Of a stretch of 22,500 bases of DNA, positions 1 to 11,500 are shown piece after piece (within the stretch, counting starts at the first letter, position 1; each line of letters begins with the position of its first letter). A program made the translations under genes and the position numbers. The notes below the pieces were generated by a model that worked only from the letters and a program-made list of their open reading frames with translations, was not told the DNA's origin and made no database searches. Source of the stretch: Tubiluchus corallicola (taxonomy: Eukaryota > Priapulida > Priapulimorpha > Priapulimorphida > Tubiluchidae). The DNA lies in contig JAQGDQ010000777.1 of the NCBI GenBank assembly GCA_030141605.1, forward strand, positions 1 to 22,500, in the 5' to 3' direction.

Positions 1-2454
1 TGGTGAAGAACTCAAAATATGGACATATGGACCAAATTTTGGAATGGAGAAACAAAATCGAAGTACGCATAATGTATCATGTGCATCAAATATGCTAAGC
101 CAAGAACCAAGCAGTTTTAACTGATGTATTTTTTTCCCAAAAACAGACACCAAGGCATCATCCCTTAAAGGGGTACCTAGCAGAGTTGCTTTGTCAGGAC
201 ACACTATTTTTATTCCTGGAAGAATATCTTGTATTGAGGAAATTTTCAAAAGTAGTTACAACTGGACTAGCCCGTGATTATTAGACTTACACATTGTAGT
301 AGTAAACTGCTTAAATATAAACTCGTGTCAACTGTTACCCAATATTTTGTCATTATTTAATATTTCGAAAGTTACATAATTAATATGCTTTATAATGTTT
401 TATAACTTTACGTATAACGCGCGGCGACATGTGCTCGTTTACTCAAAAAAGCTGAAGTTGAAAATACGTTATTGAAATTACTTCGGTTTTCCTCTACAAC
501 TACATAAATCGTAAGGCAACTTGTGCAGCTTTTATTCTACTACTCCAGTTTACCGATATGTAGCTGCTTCCGGGCAGATGTATAAAAACAGCTCACGTGC
601 AAAAAATGATAGGAGGAGAAACGAAACCGGTTTCAGAGAGAAAACAATTAATGTACAGAGAGATATGTTACCTCGGAAGAGGCAGATATGTTGTACCCAA
701 GATTGATCCCGACAAGGCGTCAATTAAGCCAAAAATGTATATAGACACTATTAGACAGTATTTTGATTCTTTTTGTTACGCTACATCTGTGTGAATATAT
801 AATACAATAATTATTATAGACATTTTTCAGTATGAAAGTGTTCATAATAAAAATTTTACAATAGTTTATAGCACACAGATCTACAGAATAACAGGCATTA
901 TAAAGAATTGCATCAATTTGCACCCACGTGTTTTGAGAATGCATTAAAATAAATCAAATACCGTCATAAAGCAATCAGTTTCATAACATGTTGTTTATGT
1001 ATAAGCATCTGAAACTCACACATCTAAATTCAGAGGTACAGCACCTGGTTTTTGGCCAAAGCATTTCTGAAATCCTGACACTACAGCCCATTTTACAAGA
1101 GATAACTATCACAATGACAATATACTTTCTGTAAGTTGTAACGCATTGTAAGTTTACTCATCGATGAAAAATTTAATTTGACTTAGACTGTAACTTACCT
1201 ATCTTATTCAATTGTAACTTATCTATTCGCAGTTCGCACATTGCTCATTACACATTGTGGTATGAATGCTCATGTGCATAAGAAGACTACCTCACTGAGA
1301 AAATGATTTGTCACATAAGTTGCATTTGTGGAGTTTTCATTACATGATAAGTATAATAGTATCAGCCTGGCCTTTATTTTTGATACAGTGTCGTTATAAC
1401 ATAATATGGGTCACTTTTATTGACCTAGTTTCACATGATGTTCCTTGGGAATGCTGTGACTATGTATTGTCTCTAGCAGCAGCCTGTCATACATGTCATT
1501 TCTTATTCCCCGCTCAAGTGCCTGTCTTCAAGATATATCCACACTGTCTTTTTACAACATACATCAACAACCTGAATTCTTCTCTTAGTCATGCCACCTT
1601 CTAGGATGAGTTTGAGCAACTATTATTAAGTGCAACATATACTTTCCCAACACCTTCTTTACATAATTTATACCAAACTTTTACTCCAAAATAAAAGACC
1701 TGACATACTAGACTGAAGTACTGTGCATAATCTTTGTAAAACCACTTTTTGTTAGTAGCTTGAAAACTTGTTCGAAAATCTTGCAAACTAAATTCAAATT
1801 CGATTTGAATTCGAAATCTTGAAATTCAGTTCAGCTCGATGGTAGAGAATGCTCACCCCTCACAGTTACAGCTATAAAATAGAAATTTAATTGTTTTAAC
1901 TTGGCCCTTTGCCATATGTATATAGTGTACTGGACCTGATATTAGCACATGCAGCGACTATAATCTCTGGCTGGCAGCAAGTTGTTTTATTGTTCTAGTT
2001 GTTTCATCGTAAGCCTGCATGAGTAGAATAGATAAAGCAGGGCTGAATAAAACCGAACCTTTCAGTTTTCAACGTATACATTTTTGAATGCAAAGGCTTT
2101 GTGTCATGAATGTGCTGTAGAAAGTTGTAGTTTTGCTAACTCATTTTGTTCTTTTGTTTTCGGTGAGCAATTTGTTTCTGTATTTAATTTTAAAGTTAAA
2201 AATTTGGCGTTACCGTGAAAGTAAACATTCTTTTTGGTTGTTAATTTACGTTGCTAACAATCTATTGTTAATTGAAATTCGTCTGTTTTATACGTTAGTT
2301 TCATGAAGAAACCCGTGATAGGCTCCAGCACGAACGTGTCGGTAGCTTAGGGAACCCCAGACTGCAAAGAACTTACCATACATTTAGCAAAATACCTCTC
2401 GTGCGTGAAGTTCGTCCTACGCTGGCCGTTGCTGAGCTGGGCAGAAAGCGAAGC
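1..2454. other. Upstream intergenic DNA, no convincing gene
   Basis: AT-rich DNA before the USP19 start codon. Open frames here are short, show no recognisable motif and have no splice-consistent partners. An AATAAA hexamer lies near 948-953 and an AT-rich near-palindrome near 1787-1812; neither can be tied to a gene. The USP19 promoter and transcription start should lie toward the right end. The reading frame of exon 1 is open back to a stop at 2296-2298 with no earlier in-frame ATG. Confidence 0.5.
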
Positions 2455-2554
2455 ATGGAAAAGGCCAGTTTGGACGCCGGCGACGACGAATCTCTGTTGA
2501 AATCCAGCAAGAAGGAAGTCGAGAAAGAGAAGCCGGAAAATGACGAAGATGACG
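2455..2554 (+). CDS. USP19: USP19 exon 1 (N-terminus)
   Basis: Encodes residues 1-33 and the first base of codon 34, and ends in the donor G|GTAAAT. The peptide is highly charged (runs of Asp/Glu and Lys) with no domain. The final GATGACG joins to AT at 5065 to make Asp34, leading directly into the first CS domain. Start context is AGCATGG. Intron 1 (2555-5064) holds the 5S-derived SINE and one copy of a dispersed repeat. Confidence 0.7.
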
Positions 2555-5500
2555 GTAAATGCTTTCTTGGCACTTTATTAGAATCCAGGTCCCAGTCGAT
2601 TTTCGCCGAGTGATCACCTATTCGATATGATTGTTCATCACATTATGACGATCCACACTACTCTTACGATTGCTCATCAATACTTTGTGTATAGAATTAT
2701 GCAAAAATACACAATATTATTTATTTAATAATTGAGATAATGCTGAACTTAACTTTGTTCAGGCGAAATCCTAGTTCATCTGACTGAATAAATCAATTGT
2801 TTGCTCAAATGACCTAAAATTACTTGATATATATATAGACATATTTTGTTATACATAACTTGGGTTAAATATCAATTTTTCGTTTTTTTATAACATATTC
2901 TAAACTTATTGGACGTTAATATTCTATTATTTCATTAACTTATTCACCACTGGTGAAACTCAGGCACTGGCCAATCATTGTATCGTAAGAGCACTGTTTG
3001 TCATAATGCGCCATTGAATTCTAATAGAGTGCCGCTTTATTTACTTTTGGGTTGTTGATTACATTTAGTGAATTAGTACTTACTCGCCTGATTCTCACGT
3101 GTAACAGCGTGCAGAATCCCCGTGTGTTTTTTTCATTTTTTCACCTTTTTATGGCTAACGCGAGAATATTATTTGACATTTTTATGGAAGTTCAGAGCGC
3201 TGAGCAGAGTTCAGAGGCAACCATACGTTGTGGGGTGAAGAGGCTGTCACAGGCAATACAACATCAATCAGGCAATAGAATTAATACTTTTATACTATAT
3301 TTTATACGTTTGCTCGAGCAAGCCGCACCAGTGCTCTTAAACAACAGGGCTTCACTATGATGTGGCATCATGCTTAGACTTGGTGGCTAAACATTTTTAT
3401 GAAGCTGTGCTTTTCTGTAATTTTAGTGATAGCAATGAGTTTATTGATGAATACAATACAATACAATGCAATACACTACAGTGCAATGCAATACGTTGTT
3501 GGCATCCTTCTGTCTCGGAAAACAATGGAGTGTGCGCCAAGGGAGTCAGTTATTGATCACATTGATGGAGCTGCAGCATCGACTGTGGTTGAGCAATCCG
3601 ATCCTTGAACCACTGAAGTGGCCTCTCCAGCGCGCACACCTGGGCAAGGTGTATGGAGATCCTGAGTTGCCCAGACAACAGGAACCCCCTCTCTTCCTCC
3701 CTGGTGTAGTACAGAGGAAAGCGGAGCGATACGTTTGGCACCAGGTTGGCTGCAGGAGCTGCCGGAGTCATTGAGCATGCTGCACTGGTCCGACTTCGGG
3801 GCTCCACTCCTGAATTGGAAGGTTTACTCCTCTACACACTTGACCTCCTCTGCCCTCTAGCCGTTGGCTGCTTGTGCAGCTCCTCCGCCTAGTGTCGAGA
3901 TACAGTGTGGGCATCCCGCAGGCCTATAGCACCTGGTATTCCTAGATAGGTGCTATAGATAGGTGGTACACCCATCTAAGTACTAACCAGGCTCTAAGTT
4001 GCTTAACTTTGGTGATCAGACGAGAGCCGGTGTTTTCAACGTGATATGGCCGTAGATAATGCAATACAGCACAACACAAAATATTATTACTCATTATAAC
4101 AATATTATGCTTTTGATTTTACTGACTATGAATCTAAGCCACATAAACCATTTGTTTTCCACTGATTATCATCGTTTAATCATAGTATGCCAAGTCAATG
4201 GAAACTTGTGATTTTCTTACAACGTCGTGTCTTTGGTATTTTGGCTTAGAGCAAAACCGGACCCAATCTTAAACTGCGAGACAAAACAACCTACTCTTCA
4301 AAATATTAAAAGGAAATTGACTATTTTTTTTCAAAAATGACTCACGTGAAAGAATTATTATCACATAAACACAATTTCGCATTTGCGCCACTAGTTCTTC
4401 GCTGTTGCATGCATTTCTCCATTTGCTGGTTAGACGGGCACTAGCGCCAGCATTTCAGAAATGCATGATGCAAAAAAACAGGTGCTATGCGTTTCAGTTG
4501 AGATGTGTTAGTTTGTGACGAACTGCACATGCTCGAAAGGTCATGCGTGAGTGCAACAGTAAATTTGGATTTCTATCTTAAAACTTACCCAGTTTTAGTA
4601 CAACACACTGAATCTTTTACAGTAGCGCTGTACTTCAATTTTCTCCATCACAAACAAGCACAAGATGCTCGCGGAATATTTTTGCTGTTGAAAATTATGT
4701 TCATTTGTGATATCAAAAGCACTTTTGCAGTATTAATTGCGTTAAAATGTACACTTTTTATCGGACTTGAAAATGAAGTAGTATATGAAAAATCAACTTG
4801 TCTTCCCTTATTTTTTTTAATAGTAAAAATGCTTATTGGTGGTTAGTAGATAGTAAGTCGAAAAGCTAATTAATGTTCTGTGTCTGTTAAAGCTAATTTG
4901 ATTTATTTGCGTAATTATTTACTATTTGTTTTTGTTATTTATCATAAAGGTTATTTATTTGTGTAGTTGCTTACTATTTGTTTGTTTGTTTGTGTTAGAT
5001 GAACTGATCATAAAGGTTATTTATTTGTGTAGTTTTTTACTATTTGTTTATTTGTTTGTGTTAGATGAACTGCTCTGTGGTTGGAATCAGAGTGACTCGC
5101 GCGTGATCATCAAGGTTGAGATTGGCGCCGGGCTTGAAAACAAGGACATAGAGGCTACCATCTTAGCTAACTCTTGCAAGCTAAAACTAAAAGGTTTGAC
5201 GTGTCTCCTCTCTGTCTATCTATCTGCCTGTCTGTCTATTTTTATGCTTTGAAGCATTTTAAAAAAGAACTGAATTTCTGCAAAATAATGTAATTGACAC
5301 TTATAGTTTATTGTATAAGGAAAGTCATGTGACCTTGACACACTTATAATTTATTGGACAAAGAAAGTCATGTGACCTTGAGGTGCATTTATAATTTATT
5401 GGATAAGGAAAATCATTTGACCTTGACACACTTATAATTTATTGGACGAAGAAAGACATGTGAGCTTGACACGTACGAATTGCAAACACCTTATTCCTTT

Positions 5501-8500
5501 GTTTGGCATCTAAGTTGGTACATTAGACTCATATCACTTGTCACTACCCTTCTGTTCATTGTATTTTATCCATTATAGATGGGCGCACATGGAGCTGTAG
5601 CCTTTACGCGTATATAGAACCGGACAGCAGCAGTGGACAGTACGAAGGCTCCTCTTTTACGTTCTGCTTGGAGAAAGGAGCTGAGGAAGAATGGCCCCAA
5701 CTTGAGGTTGTGTAAATTTGTAGGCTGGATAAAGTAGCTTTTCTCATTAATTTTGTTTTAGCCACTATGTGCTAGAATCAGGGATGAGAATTTTCCGCGG
5801 AATTCCGAGTTTTTGGAAGACCAGTAGTGTCATTATTGTAAATCGCATAAATTTGTTGAGAAAATTTTTACGGACCCAGTACATTATTTCACAAGCTGAC
5901 CACTAGTTGGCAGGCCGTCACTTTGTTTACATCCCATACATCAGTGTAACCACGTGTTTATCTCTATGTATAAAAATATAGAATCAATTGTGCGGAGTTA
6001 TTTGAGTCAATTGCAGACAGTTTTTATATACTTTTGCATAGGAGCGGCCAGTACTTAAGCGTTTTTCAGACAATTGGGTATTTGGGTATTTGAAATCATG
6101 CATGAAACAAGGTAATTGATATTTTAAGTCCACTTAGAAGTTCTCTGTGGTCACAAAATTGCAATTTGTTGCTGCCTACGCAGTCCCCAAACCCCCGGGC
6201 TGCTTCAGAGTTTTTTGCAATTTGTCAATCTCATCCATGGTGAATTACAGCACTGTGTTGGAATAGTCAGTTTTTGTACACTCGTATCTTGGTTTGCTGA
6301 ACTTCGCTTTTATTGATATGAAATCCCGCATACTACGATCACAATCCATTTGAAAATTGTGTCGCTATATTTGTGTGGTTTTCTGAGCTTTTGTGCACTG
6401 GTGTGGCTCCATCTCTTGGCGAGGTTTTTAATGATTCTGAACTTATTTGAATGTGGTAACGAGGCTCTTTTGTTAAATAACACATGGTGGTTTGGAGTGC
6501 TTTAAATTATATCGAAAATATGCAAAAAACTAAACTCATAACTCAGTTTGCCGGACCTCGCTTTTACGGATATCGGACAAAATCTTGACCGTGTAAAGTC
6601 CTGTATACTTACGGACACAGTCCATTGCTTCGCGAGCTGACTGCTAGTTGGCAGGCCTTCACTTTGTTTGCATCATTACATTAGTGTAACTAAACACTAT
6701 GTGTTGACACATGCGTTGCTTGTATGCTTCTTTTTCTTTTTTCTCCTCATCTCCTAAGTAATTGTTGCTCTTTCTCATGCTTACTTTTTCGCATAAATTT
6801 TTCTATATTACACTTTTTTGATGCTTATTTTTCTTTCCATACTCTCAGTTTTTAACTTTACTCACTAACCTGGGTCAAATTCGCCTGTTAATAAGACCCC
6901 ATTTTAAACTACTACATATAATAATCCTAATTGCTGAATAATTATATTGTTTTGTTTAGATTTAGGTATCTAACTTTATTATTTTTTGTTTTTAGTTTTT
7001 TTTTGAAAATTTGTACTGTTTTTTTCTTATTTGTTTTTGTTATCTGCAGCATCACCGTTAATTTTTAATATACTAATCTATTTGTAAGAAAGGACAGGAG
7101 ACTAGATGACCCTATGGTCCTTCCCTGCCCTGCTCCATGATTATAATTACTTAATATTTAAAAAACTTTTGATGTTAAACTAATTGGAGAAAATAAATGT
7201 TCTATGTCTATGTCTAGCATCACGCAGTACTAATAGCTGATAGGTAATAGCAGAAATCTTAGTTTAAGCATGTTTAAGTGGTTTAATCAGAGTGTGTATT
7301 AGAGTCAGTGTTTAGAGTCAATTATGTGGAGTTATGTGAGTCAAATGCAGACAGTTTTTATGTACCTTTGCATAAGAGCAGCCCGTACCAGATTGATTGT
7401 ACATCACCATGAGTCTAATACACGACGACTACTGTATTAACTCTGTATCGGATATTTACGAACATTTGGCAAGTTCGGACCGACGGTCTCCCCCCTTTTT
7501 GTCGTGCAAACCGAGATACAAGTGTAATTATGTAAGCTTTAGGCTGAGTTTTGCTGCCCCTGACGGGATTCATCAATGTCAGTTTCTATAGTTCCTGTCA
7601 TTTCATACAGTTACCGTCACACCTCTCTTTCCATTTTCTTCCAACTTTTTTGTTCTGTTCCTTTACTTCTTTTTCTTTTTCTGAATTCACAATCATATGA
7701 GGTGCTCACAACAAGTAATTACTTCCTAAAGCAAAACCAGACCCAACTGTAACTCAAACCAATCTACTCTTTACATCATTGAAAGGAAACACACTATTTT
7801 TCAAAAATCACTTACGTGGAACAGTTATTATCACACAAACACAATTTCTCGTTCACGCCACTAGTTCTTCTCTATTACATGCATTTTGCTATTCGCTAGT
7901 TAGACGGGCACTAGTGCCTGCATTTCGAAAACACATAGCACAAAAACAGGTACTGTACTTCTCAGTTCAGATGTGTTTCTGACAAACTACACACGTTCAA
8001 CAGCTCATGCGTAAACACAGCGGTAAATTTGAAATTTGAATTTTTATCTTAAAACTTGCCTAGTTTTAGTTCAACACACTGAATACCTTACAGTAGCTTT
8101 GTACTTGTAGCAAACATGTGCAAATACGCTCAGAATATTTTCGCTGTTGAAAATTATGTTAGTTTGTGATGTCATCAATAGTTGGACTCGATGTATAATG
8201 GCATTTAGTATAGCTAAATTCAGCCTCATGTGCCAAAGGTCTTAACTCTTTATGATATATGCAAAAGAAATTGGCTCTTCTGTTCTCTTGTGCTGTTTTG
8301 ACTTGTGACATTAGCAAATGGTTTCCAATTTCTTGCAAAAAGAATATGTCTTTACACCAGACGGTTTAGTCTAGTGTTAATGCGTCTGCTTTCCGTCTGG
8401 GAGGTCGTGAGTTCGAACCAGTGGCCAGGTCATACCAAAGTTTTTAAAAATGGTACCTGCTGTTGCCCCGCCTGACGCGTGGTATTTAGGGTAAAAGTGG

Positions 8501-11500
8501 GGTAATAATAGCCTCAGTTATGTAGTTGTAGGTTGTTATTTACAGTCGGCGATAATAGCTCTTTGAGCTAATGTTAATTGTTGACCCAAAACATAACTTT
8601 AAATAAAGTTATTATTATTATTATAAGTCTGTAGTTCTACATAGACAGACACAATAGCTTTTCTGCCGTGGTAAGGCAGCCAGTGAAGAGACAAGTTGTC
8701 ATGGCAAAACCAATTCTCATCGAATTCTAAACGTTTACTGAAAGGCAAGTTCACACTAGTTCGTGTCAAATACTAATTGCTTTCGTTTCTTTTTTTGCTG
8801 GTTTTTAGGAGGATGAGGCAGCCAAAAACCTTTACGTGATAAACCACGTCAAGCACAACTTCTACGAAAAGGTGCGTAACGCTAAAGCAATTCTGTAACG
8901 TAACGCTTGCAGCCATATCATGATGTAGTAGCGTATGCCTGTGACGCCTGTATAGCTACTGCTAGGTTACAGATGGTAATATGTGTTGTTCCTTATGAAT
9001 GAATGATCCTCATGAAATGGAGATTCAGGATATGTGAATAACTGGAATTGCTACCTTATCGACGATTTTGCTACGCAAACACACATTTACTGTTGTATTG
9101 AATTTCAACTTTGGTTAATTGATGTAATGCGTAATTTCAAAGCTACGCGCGGTTCAGTGGATCTACTAAGATTGGCAGCGGCGCCTTTTTGTCACATTCG
9201 CATGGCCGACAAATAGAAGGCGGTACCGTGATAACCATGATCATGAACTGCAGTGTTAGTTTCTGATGTCATATGATGTAGAGCCCATTTTAGTGACATC
9301 ACGCATTTAAGCAGTAACACTTACACAAATGAGCTTGGCGCGCAGGGGAAGACGTCTGCCATTGCACAAACTGTGGCTAGTTTCTGACGTAAGCAATACC
9401 CGTGTTCGGTTGCCATTAATTAACTTTTTAAGCTAATTATTTAAATATAAGAAACAACAAGAAAATGTATATTTTGAACGATTAATTAGAGTAAGATTGA
9501 GTCTACTCATTGGTTCGATTTTCCTTAAGAAAATGACCATATTATCAGTGCCTGCTGTAATGTTTTATTTCGACATATGATGTAATTACGTTTTTGTTTT
9601 GTAGCAAACTGACATGATGGTGAACATGTACGTGAAATGCATCGATCCTGCCAGTCTAATTGTTGAGTTTGAGCAGCAATCCTTCCATGTTCTTTTTTCC
9701 ACAAAGTAAGTAATAATAAGTACACTCGTATCTCGGTTTGGTGGACAAAAGCGGGGAGACCGTCGGTCTGAATTTCCTGATTGTCCGTATTTGCCGATGC
9801 TAAGCTAATGCAGTAGACGTGTATTGGACTCACGGTAACGTAGAATGTGCCGAATTTTTTATTTGCATTTCTATTTTTGAAGGGATTCAAAGTTTTTGGC
9901 TCTGCACCCCCGTGCTAACAGTGACACTGTGTTCTCCTGGACGGTGAAACTTCGCGATCAGATCTACCCGGAAGAGTGCAAGTGGAAGATAACGAACTCG
10001 ATGATAGAGATTCAGCTGAAGAAGAAGGATGGTCGACACTGGCCGGCGCTGGAGGCGGCCACGCATTGTAAGTGCATTTAACAGTGAAACGTGAGTTTAA
10101 TCGCGTCTGTATGCTTGTATGTCTTTCCACATAATGAAATGAAATTGTAATCACCAAATTTGAAGCAAAACCTGGAAATTTATTGCTTTCGCCGCAAACG
10201 GTCAGAACTTGTTCATAGGTAACGTAAAACTCTGGCATTTAGGCACTTTAGGCGACTGATAAAGACAGAAGACTCGTGCTTTCTTTTCCAGTGGCGGCTC
10301 ATACTCATGTAGACATACACATTACACACAGGGAAAATAAACATGCTAGGGAAAACCCAGATCAACAGGTCTGTACACAGATACACAAAAACCAAATATA
10401 AGGTACTCAGATGTAAGGGATGATATCTTCAGGCCCAGCGTAATAGAAACCCAGGTAAATTACCTCGCACATAAGGGACCCGATGATCAAAACGAAATTG
10501 ATCGATTTTTAACCTCAATTTTTTTCAAACTCGGCCTTCAAACAGCTCGGTTTCCGCCGTCACATACATCTCACATCACTGAAGGAGCTTCCTACATACC
10601 GTTAGCACTAAATATGTAGCAATAATCCATAAAAATATACGTAAAAGTACAGAAAAGTACAGGTCTAGATACAACCTCGGTCTGACTCAACTCGATTATA
10701 AGGGACATCGGATCTAAGGGACGGTTTTTCCGGTGCGGAGGTGTCCCTTATATCCGAGGTTGACTGTACTGCAAATCTTAACGACTTTGTTCAGAAATCA
10801 TGTATTGACATCATGACATACTATATCGAGGAAAACAGAGAGAAAAACTTTTAAGAGGCAACATGGCAGTATCTAGGCCTATGTAAGTATCTGTATCAGC
10901 TGATACAAGCTGGCTGAGTTCAAACACGAGCCACCCAACATTCAGAATTGAATTTAATGAAACATGAATTCCATAAAGACATACACATTGTACACAGAGA
11001 AAATAATCACACTGGAGAAAAAACCCAATCAGTAAGCATATACGCAAAAACTAGTGGAGGCGCATACTATTGAACTGCAGCGCCCCCTGTTTTCACTCTA
11101 TATTATTGATAATATTCAATATAATAAGTCTTTTTTCTTTAGTTCTTTCTTTATACGTGTACTTAACCGGAGCATGTGAGGGTAGAACTGTTTGCTTTGC
11201 AGCCCAACACAGTGCGCTCCGGCAACGCGGTGTTTTGCAATTTTGCGTATGCGGTCATGTGCACATGTTTGAGCCCAGGTAGAGAAAGTACTGTCGCTCA
11301 CACAGTTTGTTGTCAGTTGTCACGTGTCTACCGTGAAAGGTTCAAGCTTGACTATGACAATTTAGGCTATTAATAAGCATAAAACATTTTTTGTTTAGGA
11401 TTTTATCAAGTTTATGTATGAAGGTTCATATGATAAAGTGTAAATTTGGCGTGTTTGCACGTGAGGGTAGTACTATTTGCTTCACAGCTCCAGTACAATG

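Noticed and set aside
606-794. 62-codon frame MIGGETKPVSERKQL... on the plus strand
   Set aside because: It looks somewhat protein-like, but no family is recognised, no partner exon with matching phase was found, and AT-rich upstream DNA makes chance likely.
1308-1604. 98-codon frame, hydrophobic and Cys-rich
   Set aside because: Composition reflects AT-rich DNA; no motif and no ATG context or splice support.
1787-1812. AT-rich near-palindrome around AAATTCGATTTGAATT
   Set aside because: Short, imperfect and in AT-rich DNA; chance cannot be excluded.
3466-3774. Open frame over SINE copy A on the plus strand ([10 protein letters not shown]...), with similar frames in copies B and C
   Set aside because: Opposite in sense to the 5S head and lying within a repeat; both strands are open, which points to base composition rather than coding.
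3550-3807. 85-codon minus-strand frame kept in SINE copies A and C
   Set aside because: It begins at GTG, not ATG, and copy similarity alone explains the shared frame; no evidence of selection can be read by eye.
3921-4057. Possible functional 5S rRNA gene
   Set aside because: Extra bases break the spacing before the C box, and the sequence runs into a SINE body instead of a T-run terminator.
8361-8432. Possible functional tRNA gene
   Set aside because: A and B boxes are present, but acceptor-stem pairing is absent and the sequence continues into a SINE body with a TTA tail.
9525-9890. 121-codon minus-strand frame
   Set aside because: Shadow across USP19 exon 5 and the pogo-like fragment; no recognisable motif.
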